64,000 nucleotides of DNA from Emmonsiellopsis sp. PD_33 (taxonomy: Eukaryota > Ascomycota > Eurotiomycetes > Onygenales > Ajellomycetaceae). Below the pieces are notes generated by a model. The model saw nothing but the letters and a program-made list of their open reading frames with translations. It had not been told where the DNA came from and made no database searches. The stretch lies in assembly GCA_032988165.1 (NCBI GenBank), contig JANTQF010000037.1, forward strand, positions 62,001 through 126,000. The letters are read 5' to 3'. The position numbers and the translations under genes are program-made. Below are positions 1 through 11,162 of the stretch, piece by piece. Each line of letters starts with the position of its first letter. Position 1 is the stretch's first letter.

Positions 1-1440
1 TGTTCGATAAGAAAAGAGATCAGTGGGCGAGGTTTTCTAGGCCTGCCACAAAAGGGCATATCCGTCATGAACCGGGTTATTTCAACACCGTCGGAGCCCA
101 GTGCCATTCATCCTAAAAAGAAATATATAGGCTGTTGATAAGAAATAGTGGCAATGCTCTTACGCGATGGAGCTTCCTCCTCCCATAAAGGCACGACAAC
201 GAGGTGGGTCTTTGGGCTCACGCAGCAATGAGATGTATCTGTTGAATTCACCGAGTCAGTGGATATAACAAATATCGATGAGAACAAGTGTCAGAGGATA
301 ATAATCCAGATCAGTAATAGCCATTTGATATCGTCAACAACCCGAAGGTCTCGGCCGGTAATTTCCAGCGTATATAATACGAAAATGATCATCATAGGAG
401 GTAGTTGGGGGGTGGGGGTTTTGCGAGGAAAGAATTTGCATACCATTGCGATTGTGGACCCAGAGACTAAGGAGTTGCTAGAAGGACCTGCAGTTCTGAT
501 TGGCAGTTAGCTTCAAGTCTCCTTCAACGTAAGAGGAAGGTTGAATAGCAAAGCAAGTCGTAATTATTATCAGTCTGACGTGCAAAGGAGTTTCATTCCC
601 CGAAGGGTCAAAGACTCTAGTTTCGCGGTTGTACAAATCATCACCAAGAGGGGAGGTCTGGCTGGAGGGGGAGTGCAGGAGGGATGAACATACCAAGTTA
701 GTGTTGAATTCAGCGCACGGTGGACATCATTAAAGGCGCAGGATAGAGCATCCTGGCCACGATTGCAGAAATACAATTGCTGGAGCATGGTGGTCAAATG
801 CTTTGTCGATTGTGCAGTGTTGAGAAGAAGAAGCTCCAAATGAAAAAAATCGAGCTTTTCAAGCGTTTGCTTACCGAGGCGCCTTCCCTAATGCGGCTAG
901 GGCGGCTCAACCGAACTGTTTGCCGTGTTTGCAGCCAACAGCCACGTGACTAGCTAAATCTGATTACGTAACGCAACGCTAGCCAGCAATTTCCCCTCAT
1001 CGAATTTTCAGATCGGAATGTATATCTTGACCTATTTTGACGCTGGTTCATAGAAGTAAGCTGGCTTCCCATGCCCATTAGCAAGCACCGTGCATATTTT
1101 ATAGAATAACCAAGGCTGTGGCGCTGATTCACCACCCGCAACGGTTCTTGGCTCACGGTGACCTCATGTGAGCACCGGGTGGCCCTCTTACGTATTGAGG
1201 GGCAAGTTTCCCGCCTAGAGCTGTGTTGAATTCCCCCCTCTCGGTATCTGGCTGCAACAAAAAGGCTGGGCACCGGCGTCATATGCCCGAACTACCATCG
1301 AACCGCTGGCTTTCCTCCCGAGATAGAAAATTCCCCTCGACTGGGATGTCTGGCTGACAGCCGCTGACAATGCCGAAGCGCGTTTCCACGATGCTAAGCC
1401 ACAGCGAATCCAGAGGCCCATCCTTATGGACAGCCCGCTA
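1..1440. other. Non-coding left flank, nothing recognised
   Basis: No reading frame here resembles a protein. The short ORFs (for example 259-510 on the plus strand) have no domain, no plausible intron continuation and ordinary random composition. There is an E-box-like CACGTG at about 943-948. The 3' end of a gene lying to the left cannot be excluded, but I see no sign of one. Confidence 0.5.
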
Positions 1441-1593
1441 GACCGATTTGACGTGTCTGGCCCTGTTACTTTAAATATATGGCTCGTCTACCCATCCGTG
1501 ATACGTCGTTGTGGAGGGAGCGCCCAATATCAAGGACCGGCCGGGTGGGGATAGCCGGAGCCCGCTCGAAAATAAGCCGGATGGGCAGCCATC

Positions 1594-1688
1594 GCGGGGG
1601 CTGGAGGTACCTGGCCTCCACGCAGATTTGGGTGCAGGCCCAGGTACCGCGCCGGACACCAATGGGGGGTGGCTCCGGCTGTTCACGG
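1594..1688. promoter_or_regulatory. Candidate CreA and AcuK/AcuM sites upstream of FBPase
   Basis: GCGGGG (1594-1599) and CTGGAG (1601-1606) both fit the CreA consensus SYGGRG and sit two bases apart. CTCCAC (1616-1621) and CTCCGG (1673-1678) fit it in reverse. CGG-N7-CGG at 1676-1688 is the reverse form of CCG-N7-CCG, the target of the gluconeogenic zinc-cluster pair AcuK/AcuM. The last site lies about 300 bp upstream of the FBPase start. Glucose repression plus gluconeogenic induction is the expected regime for this enzyme; binding here is inference. Confidence 0.45.
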
Positions 1689-1876
1689 GAGAACCTTGGA
1701 AGGAGACATCAACCACAGTAACTACTCCGGAATCCGTTCCTCCTCGGCTGGCTCTGGCCCTGTTTATCAGCATCTGTCCCGCCTGTTGCTGCTGACATTG
1801 CTCGCTCTCAACTCCTCCTCGACTGTCTGGCCGGCATATCTCCATAGTACAGCCCATAAAAGCCCCCAAGGTTCCA

Positions 1877-1894
1877 TATATATATACCCATTGG
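1877..1894. promoter_or_regulatory. TATA-like run and inverted CCAAT box of FBPase promoter
   Basis: An alternating TA run (1877-1886) is followed directly by ATTGG (1890-1894, CCAAT on the minus strand). Both lie about 100-117 bp before the ATG and ahead of a pyrimidine-rich leader, which is the usual layout of a fungal core promoter. The assignment rests on position only. Confidence 0.4.
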
Positions 1895-1993
1895 CCCGCG
1901 TGATCTTCTTGCCGCGCATACATCTACCCTCCAGACCTTACTGAACTCTTCTTCATCAACCGAATACCCTCCAATTCTTCCAGAACCTCCAAT

Positions 1994-3209
1994 ATGGCTG
2001 ATGCAAACGGCACCTCCACCCCCCCTGTGGCCCAGGAAAAGATCAATACCAATATCATCTCTCTCACACGCTTCCTGACTGAGGAGCAAACGAAACGCCC
2101 TGATGCCACTGGTGACTTCACGTAAGTCAATATTTCCACTGCTTTTCGTATTTTTCCGTTTCACATTCTCCGTGCTGTGCAATTGCCTTGCGAGCGCAGT
2201 ATCATCTTGACTTTTGGTCCCGTTTTACTATACGAAAAAGACATTCAGCTAACTAACACGCCCATTCTACAGCTTGCTCTGCCATGCCCTCCAATTCTCC
2301 TTCAAATCCATTGCCTACTATATCCGACGTGCCACCCTCATCAACCTTACAGGTCTTGCCGGATCCTCGAATACCACCGGAGATGACCAAAAGAAGCTGG
2401 ACGTGATCGGAAACGATCTGTTCATCGCAGCCATGCGTGGCTCGGGAAAATGCCGGATGCTAGTCTCAGAGGAGGAAGAGGAAGCCATTTTCTTCGATGA
2501 AAACCCATACGCCCGATATGCCGTGGTCTGTGACCCCATCGACGGTTCCTCCAACCTCGACGCTGGTGTCTCCGTCGGAACCATCTTCGGAATCTTCAAG
2601 CTCCCAGACGAGGTCCTTGGCCCCAATAACAAGGTCACCGCCAAAGACATCCTCCGCCCCGGAACCGAACTAGTCGCAGCCGGATTCACCATGTACGGCG
2701 CCTCCGCACAGCTCGTCATCACGATGAAGGGAGGAACCGTCAACGGCTTTACAATGGACAACTCCCTGGGCGAATTCATCCTCACGCACCCCAACATGCG
2801 ACTCCCCGCCAAACGCGCCATTTACAGCGTCAACGAAGGAAACTCGATGTACTGGGATGAATGGGTCAACGAGTACTTCAAGGAGCTCAAGTTCCCCGAG
2901 AGCGGCAAGCCCTACAGCGCTCGCTACATCGGCAGCATGGTTGCTGACGCCTACCGCACGCTACTTTATGGAGGTATCTTCGCCTACCCGGCTGACTCGA
3001 AGAGCCCCAAGGGCAAGCTGCGGATCCTGTACGAATGTGCGCCCATGGCCCTGGTGTTTGAGAACGCGGGTGGCCAGGCGCTTAGCTCGACGATGGAGAG
3101 ACTGCTGGATGTTGTGCCGGAGCATATCCATGATCGCAGCGGTGTGTTCCTGGGCAGCTACGATGAGATCGAGAAGGTTAAGGCTGTGAATAAGAAGTTT
3201 GCGAAATAA
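1994..3209 (+). CDS. fbp1: Fructose-1,6-bisphosphatase
   Basis: Hydrolyses fructose 1,6-bisphosphate to fructose 6-phosphate, the committed cytosolic step of gluconeogenesis. Two exons: 1994-2121 and 2273-3209, with an intron starting GTAAGT and ending CTACAG; the split codon gives Thr43. The product is 354 residues, normal for the family. The metal and substrate loop DPIDGSSN lies at residues 130-137, preceded by the acidic run EEEEE (about 109-113) that supplies a magnesium ligand. The C-terminal half has the family's YIGSMVAD and the fructose-site region around KGKLRILYECAP. The start is chosen because it opens a family-like N-terminus (MADANG...) and lies in good context after a CT-rich leader. 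It faces the nucleotidyltransferase gene tail to tail. Candidate CreA and AcuK/AcuM sites lie upstream. Nothing looks broken. Confidence 0.97.
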
Positions 3210-4415
3210 GCGAGATCTTTTTTTTTTCTGTTGAATTTTGTAATTTCCCTGATGAATTTCTAATGAAGGCTTTTCTTTTCTAACTATTGCATGCGTACAT
3301 ATATATATACATTATATGAATGGAGTATTATTGGTAGTACAGCCCTTTAAAACCATGACAGATCGAATGCAATTCCCTTCTGTTGAAGTTAGAATCAAGC
3401 CAAGCAACTCCCTCCCTGCATTGCCTGCCTGGCACAACTAAACCGCACCCTCTGGTTGGAGGAGAAAATAATCCCCTGTAATTCCCCCGGATCGGCACCA
3501 TGTCTAAAATAAAATAGGCATAAGGATTAGTTAGCTACATACATATCTACACTGCTTGTAAATGACCCTGCTGCGCATTTATCATCATACCGGCTCATCT
3601 CTACTCAGATCTCCGCTAACGTCATCCACAGCGAGTTGGAAAATTCTCATAACCGGGCCCTTACGCTTAAGCGCTGTACAGACCCTCATCTATATTCAGC
3701 GGTGGTAGTGGTTATGTAGTTAAGCGTAAGGAACACCAGAGTCTCGGGTGTTTTTGCTGAAGAGAAGAGCACTTATGGGCTGATGGAGCTGCGTTGTCAC
3801 TTTCTATGAAATTGTTAATTGGGCCTTGATAAACTGTATGCTGATCATCAGCAGCTCTCGCAACACCCAATATCATGACACCTGGCTGGTGCGGTGGATC
3901 CTCATATGATGCCTGACTAGCACGCTAGCAGCCGCGGCAGTTCTCAGCTCTCAGGCTCGGCTCAGCTCCATCTGTTCACTCACCCACCCAACTCCTTCAA
4001 ACCATCAACGAAATTCCTCATAACGGAGAGTGCCGTCAGCAAAATTGGATTGAAGCTTTTCCAAATAGAGCTTGATTTGAGAGAGATAACTAAAACCCTG
4101 TTTGACTGAGAAATTCAGTGAGATCAAAGATTTCCGGATTCTCGACTTTTTGAGATGTTGTGAGCTTGATGGGAGAGGCGGTAGGGGCTCTATTCTCTCT
4201 CAAATAGTCATCGGGTCAAATATTGTGCTCTCAGCCTGGCACGATCTGAATCTATTTGAAACCATCTACCACCAGTCATACAGAATTACCATCAGTTTGG
4301 TTTATCTATCAGGATACAAATTAGACAATATGTCACAAATTCATACCATGAGGGTGGACAGGTCCATTTTTGTTATTTTCTTTAATTTTTTTTTTTTTTT
4401 ATTTTTTTAATTTTT
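3210..4415. other. Shared 3' intergenic region between convergent genes
   Basis: This lies between the ends of FBPase (+) and the nucleotidyltransferase (-). It holds an AT-rich stretch (3296-3320), a 12-bp inverted repeat CCTTACGCTTAA with its complement at 3659-3670 and 3720-3731, and a long T-rich tract at about 4384-4420 next to the minus-strand gene's stop. The ORF at 4102-4410 (+) runs into that T tract, giving a Phe-rich tail, and is not credible. Confidence 0.5.
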
Positions 4416-5066
4416 TTAAGGATAGGGGATATTGATAGGGATATCAATAAGTGAACTAAAAAGCCGGCAAGCCGCCGGAGCATTTTCAGCCCCCAAAATC
4501 GCACCAAGCACCAGACGATCCAACAGCCCCAGACAACCCCCAGCCTTGCTCACATACTCCAGCTCTTCATCGTCCAACCCTGGAAGAACTTGACCAGCTC
4601 TCGCCACCTCCGACAACAGCCATCGAAAGTCCTGGCACTCCCCATCACTCCCACGGTCGACCACCGTCACGGCCCTCAATCTCAGTAAGTCTAACTTGGA
4701 CGCCACAGATCCCTCGAACAGGGGCTCTGCGGAGTGGATCCGTTCGATGCAGCCTTCTCCGATCTGAATTATGTCAATCGAAATGCGAAAGCCTTGCGGA
4801 GCATCGAACGAGATCTTGCCGTTGGACTCGAAGCTGAAATTAGGGGCGCCGTCCATCACTGCCTGACCGATATCTGTTAAGACTTCGGCAGGGCCGGCAA
4901 CATCCACGTCTTCAGTATACAATACTGAAGAGTGGGCAATGCTCGCCGCTCCACCAACTAGTGTCAGTTGGGAGCGCAGTTCTGGTCGGACTAGGCGGGT
5001 GGTGGCTCGGAAGCACTCTAAGAGTGCTCCTCGCATTGGAGTGGGGATGGGGCGGGACGTCGGCAT
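4416..5066 (-). CDS. Small MNT-type nucleotidyltransferase-fold protein
   Basis: Single-exon ORF of 216 residues. The sequence shows the minimal nucleotidyltransferase pattern: a GG at residues 38-39 after a short beta-strand, TEDVDV giving the paired carboxylates D53 and D55, and a later beta-strand RISIDII carrying the third carboxylate D98. All three catalytic acids appear to be present. Members of this superfamily transfer nucleotides to proteins, RNA or small molecules; the substrate here cannot be told. No second domain is visible; the C-terminal half is predicted helical (EVARAGQVLPGLDDEELEYV). Similar lone proteins are annotated only as hypothetical in fungi. I keep the first Met because the ORF opens there, but Met11 is possible. 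Confidence 0.65.
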   Translation of the reverse strand: MPTSRPIPTPMRGALLECFRATTRLVRPELRSQLTLVGGAASIAHSSVLYTEDVDVAGPAEVLTDIGQAVMDGAPNFSFESNGKISFDAPQGFRISIDIIQIGEGCIERIHSAEPLFEGSVASKLDLLRLRAVTVVDRGSDGECQDFRWLLSEVARAGQVLPGLDDEELEYVSKAGGCLGLLDRLVLGAILGAENAPAACRLFSSLIDIPINIPYP

Positions 5067-6402
5067 GTTTCGGGGCGGAGAACGAGAGCGGTTTGGCGGG
5101 CCTCTACTTGATCATGAGCATGTTATGACTACACAGTATGGGGAAGTGGATGTCACAGAACAACTTACTGGAGTATGCGGAGCTGGGCTTGGGGATGTCT
5201 GGGCCAAGTTGGATCGCTGGTTAAAGATGGCTAGCTCACAATTAGTCCATACTCCCAGGCCCCAGGCAGAAGGGCGTCCGGGCCTTACCTAAAGATGTTA
5301 GCATGGAATATGTATACACATATATCTATGAAGTCAGTTAGCTATGGCCTTACTCATTTTGAGATGATTTGAACAAGACTTACCGATATACCAAGTATGG
5401 ATGCTGGGCGAGGGGGGGGAGGAAAGGATTGTATGGCATCGCATCCAAAGTCAACAACATGCTCTCCCAACGAATGCTCCTTCCCCCTGTAGACTCCTCT
5501 AGCATTGCCATTGTTGCATAAAATACTTGACCTGTCTAGAGAAGAAGGAGCAACCGGATTCTGGAAAGAACTGTGCCGCACCTGGTATCTACGTGCTGTT
5601 TTAAGGAGGCAGTAGGGTAGCTTTGCAATGGAAAAGACGCGGGTGTTGAGACGATAACAAGGCAATTAGCATACCTTATTATTTTGATGCTAACAATTCG
5701 TATACGACAACAAGTACAACCCCTGAAAGTACATGGATAGGGTATTGTTTGTTATTCATATGGCAATCGCAAGGAGGCCTCAGGGCCCCGGGGGTAAATG
5801 CGGCCGCACATGATACCTCGCCTCCGATGTGGTTTAGGCTACCTTAACAGTATTTTACCGGAAAGTGGTAAAAAGGGGGGAATATCTGTGTTTAAACTTA
5901 GCATGGATTGATCATAGAGACTGCTAGTATATACATGCATAGAAACGAGAATTAACCCCCGTTAGATAGATTCATGAAATCGCCCCTTTGTCAAACTAGA
6001 GGACCTCGTCCCTCCCGTCCGTGGCCGTTACAAAGCCCCGATGTTGTTATTCGGCTGGTTCTAGAGGAAATCCTTGCCGTCTCGGAACGGCACCGTGTAG
6101 TTGGCGGTAGGTTATTTAGAGTGGGAAATAAGCCAAAGTGAGCCTCGAAGACGGCGACTGGTACGAAGATGCCTGCTGTAGCAGGTCAATCAATATGGAA
6201 GCTGATGCTGAGCGGATAATGTAGAGATGGCCTTGGTGTCGAATGTCCACATTTGTTGTGTCATATTGCGCAAGCGGAAGGATAAGATGGCGACTTCGAA
6301 AGTCCTAAGTCGAATATAGGCATAAGCAAGTTTCGCCGCCGCATTTGCGGTAAGATATGTAGGGCGGAGTGCTGTGATATGAATATCTGTTGGGTTTCGG
6401 GG
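5067..6402. other. Intergenic region, no gene recognised
   Basis: Upstream region of the nucleotidyltransferase gene and downstream region of the phosphoesterase gene, both minus strand. ORFs such as 5354-5665 (-) and 6261-6545 (-, the latter overlapping the phosphoesterase end in another frame) show no family features. A GC-rich patch with a NotI-like octamer lies at about 5780-5812. No structured RNA was recognised. Confidence 0.4.
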
Positions 6403-7398
6403 TCAATTGCTACCCTGGTTGGCCTTCCCGAGGTCGATATCAATAAGCCAGGGGAGCTGCACTGGATGCTCCTCATCAATACCCTCGATGGCCGCATTGA
6501 TGAAGAGTGTTTGTCCCGATTCGGCTGGGTTGGGATCCGAAGCACAGTGGCTTGTCATATAGCACCTCTGTTCCCTATACTCCGCCAGCTTTCTCTTTCT
6601 TTCATCGGCAGTATCCGCTGTATCAAATTTTGAACCCCTTAAGGTGGACAGTTTCTCCACCACAACCGATCTCTCGTTATCAATGTCAGCAAAATGTGAT
6701 GGCTTCTCACTTATTTCACTGCGCCATTTAACAAGTTTCGCGCCCCAGCCCTCATGAATGTGCCCAAAACAATGGATCCGCGGTTGGCTTCGTGCGATGG
6801 CCTCAAATAGGTGGGGGCAGCCGGCTCTCTGACGGCTTGCTGTATAGTCCATTACCCCTTTGGGTGGTCCGTGGGTCATGACTACATCAACAACACCTTT
6901 CTCATCTATCGAAAAATGATGCCCTTCATTAGGGCTATACTGAAATCCCCAGTCCCCTAATGATGGGGTGAATGGACTAGCATAAACCATCAATAATGCA
7001 CCATTCTGCAGGGTAAAGTGGTGCATCCCTTCATCAAGAAGTATAATTCCCTTAGATGCAGCATCTTTGAATAACTGTTTTGCTTGCCCATAATCACCAT
7101 ATACTTTTTTAACAAGGTCTGGATCAAGAGCTGGCTGAGCTTCAGCAACTTTCTTCTTAAAATTTGGTATATCAAGAGTGAAATCATGGTTTCCTGCAAT
7201 GACAAGCTTCAATGGTGTATTCAGGTTTTCTAGGAGCTTTATGGCAGATTGAAACTCCTCCAATTTTGAGCCATTAGTGAGGTCTCCACAATGAATTGCA
7301 ACATCTGCATGCTGCAATGGTTGAGTCTCTGGGGTAAACTCCATCCCATGTGTATCAGAAAGTATGAGAAATCGGGTCTTGACATGAGAAGTTGACAT
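6403..7398 (-). CDS. Calcineurin-like metallophosphoesterase (MPPED1/2-like)
   Basis: Single exon, 331 residues from the chosen start. All metal-binding motifs of the calcineurin-like superfamily appear in order: SDTHG (D15, H17), HCGDLTN (D39), AGNHD (N70, H71), THGPP and FGHIHEG in the second half. The layout GNHD, then THGPP with a following MDYT, then GHIHEGWG resembles the MPPED1/MPPED2-type and fungal 'Ser/Thr phosphatase family' proteins, which hydrolyse phosphodiesters in vitro. The substrate is unknown. The frame stays open for 40 residues upstream of this Met (to 7518), but that part is hydrophobic and unlike the family. I therefore start at MSTSHVK, just before the first beta-strand. 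It is divergent from the BTB gene across a 1.4-kb gap. Confidence 0.85.
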   Translation of the reverse strand: MSTSHVKTRFLILSDTHGMEFTPETQPLQHADVAIHCGDLTNGSKLEEFQSAIKLLENLNTPLKLVIAGNHDFTLDIPNFKKKVAEAQPALDPDLVKKVYGDYGQAKQLFKDAASKGIILLDEGMHHFTLQNGALLMVYASPFTPSLGDWGFQYSPNEGHHFSIDEKGVVDVVMTHGPPKGVMDYTASRQRAGCPHLFEAIARSQPRIHCFGHIHEGWGAKLVKWRSEISEKPSHFADIDNERSVVVEKLSTLRGSKFDTADTADERKRKLAEYREQRCYMTSHCASDPNPAESGQTLFINAAIEGIDEEHPVQLPWLIDIDLGKANQGSN

Positions 7399-7817
7399 CT
7401 TTGAAGTATATATTGATGTAGAGTGTTGTGTGTCAGGGTAGTAGCAAGGCAAGATGGTTATGAGAGCGAACTGGAGAACAGGAGAAAAGCGAAAGAATAA
7501 ATAGGGCGAGAAGATCATGCCATAGCTTTACGTCAAAACCATAATATGAGTATTTATGACGCTATAGACTGTGGCTATGGTACACCTCCAAAGTTACCCA
7601 TAGATAATGCACTTCTTTGAGATCCACGGTTCGTTCAAGGTGTGCCTAAAGCTTCTCTTTCTTCGATCCATTAGCTTAAAAAAATAGTTGGTCATGTGAC
7701 TATAAAGATGGATTCCGTCGAGCTATTGACACAGAAAAGAGTCTGACTGTCAGGCCATAAACGAGGGACCACAGTTTAACACTAGTTCTGGTCGAGGATT
7801 GATAGGAATACCACTGT

Positions 7818-8177
7818 TCAATGCCATACATCGCCTTCTAGATAAGGTTCTTGCATGCATCCCGTCCAATAACATGTATCACCATCTGACGCGGGAAGAC
7901 CGAGGTCATCGGCACTTCCATACTCATAGACGAGGGGAATGTCGGCCCCGAAGACGGTGAGGCTTGCTGCGTGCAGACTCTCGTCGCTGAGTCCCGTCGG
8001 GTTGTTCGCGATATTATACCCGTCGTCGTGTGGATTTTCGCCGGCGTTACTCCCTTGGTAGAGGGGAATGTCCTCCATACTAGTAGTAGTGAAGGGATAC
8101 CTACTATCCAAGAGGCGGAAAGGCCTGTTGAATCTGCCTGTCAGTGAAAATCCCAAAGCATTAACAGTTATTGACAT
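7818..8177 (-). CDS. Doubtful small ORF
   Basis: This open frame of 119 codons could encode an acidic protein. From its second plausible Met it reads MEDIPLYQGSNAGENP and continues to a Cys-containing tail (DTCYWTGCMQEPY). No domain, signal peptide or membrane segment is visible, and no flanking splice signals clearly extend it. Composition of the second part is protein-like, so it could be a small gene or the remnant of one. It may equally be chance. Confidence 0.2.
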   Translation of the reverse strand: MSITVNALGFSLTGRFNRPFRLLDSRYPFTTTSMEDIPLYQGSNAGENPHDDGYNIANNPTGLSDESLHAASLTVFGADIPLVYEYGSADDLGLPASDGDTCYWTGCMQEPYLEGDVWH

Positions 8178-8672
8178 ATATTTCTTTCTTGGCCATCGCC
8201 GGATTCCGAATCCCAGGATTCTTCCCCGTGGATGAAGTCCGGAGCCACTTTCACTCAGCTAATGGCCTGTTACCTGCTCTGAGCACTGCTGGGCTCAAAT
8301 TCAATCCAGTACCATAATGGATCCGGGTGAAGCTATTGAGGGAAAGCGAGCCTCGCCCTGTGAATAACCTGGTTATCAAGCTACTCGAGTTCTTCACCGC
8401 GAAGTGCGGCAATGGTGATAAAAGATCATTGAATTTCGAGACTGGCAAGGCAAAGCAAGTCGTCCAACTATTGACAAAGAGAATCACATTATCAAAAATG
8501 AATTCATCTTGAGGATGGGTCAATGGTGGCTAATCATGGTGACGTTCCCTTGCTGGCCCTTTGTCTGTTATCCTGGATATTTCCGGCCTGCGTTATTCTA
8601 CGAGTAACCATTATAAGAACTTCTCTAGCTAATCTCGGAATGCTCCCGTGCAGTTTTCGCGCTCTACAGCAG

Positions 8673-8680
8673 TATATAAA
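8673..8680 (+). promoter_or_regulatory. TATA box of BTB gene
   Basis: TATATAAA lies 144 bp upstream of the BTB-protein ATG and is followed by a pyrimidine-rich leader (CTTTTTTCTTCG and on). Identified by sequence and position only. Confidence 0.45.
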
Positions 8681-8823
8681 CCGTGTTGCTTTTTTCTTCG
8701 CCATGTTCGTTCTTCATTCTTGGAACTTCTTTCCCGCATCAAACCTCAGCTTCAACAGCCCATATCGTCAGCAACAACATCCCTCCTTGTTAGCACCAAA
8801 AGTATAGTTGATACCCTACCACC

Positions 8824-10185
8824 ATGAGAAACCTTTCTGCGGTCAAATACGAACAACCAGGTTTTGCCCCTGATACCCGTATCCTCGGTTTCACCGTGGA
8901 GTTCCATGTCCACTCCACAGTCCTGAGGCTACATTCGGAATTCTTTCGAACATTCTTGAAGCACTACGATCAGCAACATGCTACTGCTGGCAGTTCAAGT
9001 GCAGCTTCGTCGTTTATTTACGAGTACGCGTTGGTAAGAGATGATGATGGCATGTTTGGACTCCAGCCGTTAGTGAAATCAAAACCTATTTCAGAGGTAT
9101 GACTTTCCCTTATTGTTTCGCGGAACAGAAATCTTCCTCTGAATCTTCATATTCGAAATAGTACTAGTCATCAAGATCCTATTGGCACTGGTGCAGGATC
9201 AAGAATTAGTATTGCAAGCACTCCCTCCCGCAAATGACGAGGTGGAAATTTTACTCCGTGCATAACTGACATGCGGTGTTAGGACGATGATCGAACGAAC
9301 CAAATGAAACGCCAGGCACAAGATAATATTCGGCAACTCCTAGACGCTTTCTACATTAAATCTTGTGACATAACATACATCTCTGAACTGGAGCAACTAG
9401 TTCGTACGGCTGACTTTTACGGCGCTTTGCCAATAACCTCCAGATTTGTGGAATCCAACCTACAAAACTGTCAACTTGGCATATACATAACAGACGATCC
9501 AGTCCTGGTGTTGTGCTTAGCACGGAAGCTAGAAGCCCCTGTTTTGTTTGGAGAGGCATTCACCCTTGTCGTTGGGAGTGCTTATGATACTGAGTGCCGC
9601 AAGGAGATTACTGGCAAACTTCGGTCTACCGACCTCCCCTATGGCGACAACAGAGGCAACAACAACGCAGATCTGATTCCCCTGATTGATAACTACTGTA
9701 CACGCCTATATAGGGACGTTGCGGACGTCAACTTCTTTCTATTGAAAGCATCCAGGGACCACGAACATGTTCTCCGCAGCCGAAGCGCATCCCCTCCGGA
9801 GCAGCTAGAGGCTCTCGTCCTTGATGCCATCCAACAGGAACTTCACCCGGAAAATGGATACGGAGACCTGGACGAATGGGACGCGACATTTTACCGGAAG
9901 CTGTACAACGCGCCGTTCACGCCTTCTACCAGACAAGCTTTGATTTTCGGCGACATTACACAACGATCAGGCGCCCCTGTATCAACGCTTAGCAGATTAC
10001 TGCAGGCAGAAGTTGCGGCTTATGTTAAACACAAACTGAAGCATGTGACGAAGAACTATCTCAAGTTTACTCGCCCGTTGAAGTTGGCCGGCGGCGAGTC
10101 GCCCCTCAAACATTTTCTTTGTGTAAGGGTGTCCTACAGCGATTTACCATGGATTGAGGACTCGGACGACGATATAGTGGAGTGA
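8824..10185 (+). CDS. BTB/POZ-domain protein
   Basis: Probable three exons: 8824-9096, 9197-9241 and 9283-10185, 406 residues. Intron 1 begins GTATGA and ends GTGCAG. Intron 2 is only 41 nt, with CTGAC 12 nt before TTAG; the middle exon is 15 codons in phase. The N-terminal part (about residues 20-45) reads FTVEFHVHSTVLRLHSEFF, the typical fungal BTB pattern of a stored extramitochondrial-type strand, then 'H..VL...S..F'. The third exon contains the POZ continuation (DAFYIKSCDITYISELEQLV, 'ADFYGALP'). BTB proteins mediate dimerisation or bind Cul3 ligases; no MATH, Kelch or other partner domain is visible. Many such genes of unknown role occur in filamentous ascomycetes. Exon 2 and the small intron are the least certain part. 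Confidence 0.75.
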
Positions 10186-11162
10186 TTGGGGGGCTGTGTG
10201 TTTCTCTTCTTTTGCGGTCGTTCGAATATCCCTCGAAAAAAATATTACTGTATGGAAATGATCATCCCATGGGATAGGAGGAGATTTGAAAGCACTCTTG
10301 GGAAATAAGAAACGGAACTCCCCCATTTAGGGTTTTCAGAGTTGACGAGGATTTCATGATTGTTGTCAAGCAATTAAATATCTCTACATGTTTTTTATCT
10401 GCCCTTCTCCTCTTGTTTCTTTTCCTTTCTTTTTCTTCCCTTTAATCGGTCGATTTCGGCTTCTTCTTTATATTCAGTTGACTTTGAGCTTTCGGTGTGA
10501 AAAGGTATTTAGGAAGTTTACTTCTCCAATTTTTTGGCGCCATTTATTTCCTAGGGTTTTGACAAAAAATTACAAATTGCAAGTTTATTCGGATTCGAGA
10601 CCCTATCTTTTCGTATGCTACTCTACATATAGACAGGCAATGAACAGCAGCCGTCCTCAGATAATACTATGCCTAACACTATGAAACCTCTCGTCGCTCT
10701 TTATAAACCACAGTTAGCCAGTCCGGACGAGTTTCTTACATAAATATCATGATCAAATAGAGGCCATCTATTAGTATTTACTTTTCTCTTCCCATACATG
10801 GCAGATGGAATATGTTATACTAATTACTGAACCATATAATAGTACTAGAAATCTAGAATCCTCCGTGGTAACTGATGTTTATTCTCCTTTTTGTGTGGTA
10901 TTGATAGCCTATAGAGAGGACTAATTAATATAAATGAAGCCGCTCTCTCCCAACCCAACCCCACCAAAAGCTCCCCCGCAGCTGAAATAATGCGAGAATA
11001 TAGTTCACTACTCCAGCAGCAAGATCTCCCACCGTAATATTTAACATCCAGTCATATAAAACAATCCCCAAACACCCCCTTCCACATCCACACACACGAA
11101 CGCAATAAACCCATATAAATCAAACAAAAAGAAACCCCCCAGCCCAGCCCACCACCCCCACC
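10186..11162. other. Intergenic region, AT-rich, nothing recognised
   Basis: The region separates the BTB and EthD-like genes, both plus strand. It is AT-rich until about 10930, then changes to a C-rich leader that runs into the next gene. ORF 10388-10684 is a Phe/Ser-rich translation of T-rich DNA and is rejected. Confidence 0.4.

Larger units (their letters stand above)
7399..8823. other. Divergent intergenic region between phosphoesterase and BTB genes
   Basis: It contains the upstream regions of both flanking genes. The only ORF of note is 7818-8177 (-), listed separately. A TATA-type box is at 8673-8680. Nothing else was recognised. Confidence 0.4.

Noticed and set aside
1479..1944. Overlapping plus and minus ORFs just upstream of FBPase
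   Set aside because: They sit in the promoter and leader of FBPase, overlap each other in several frames and match no family.
4384..4420. Long T tract as a polymerase III terminator or ncRNA end
   Set aside because: No A/B box or tRNA fold lies upstream; it fits a T-rich region between convergent genes.
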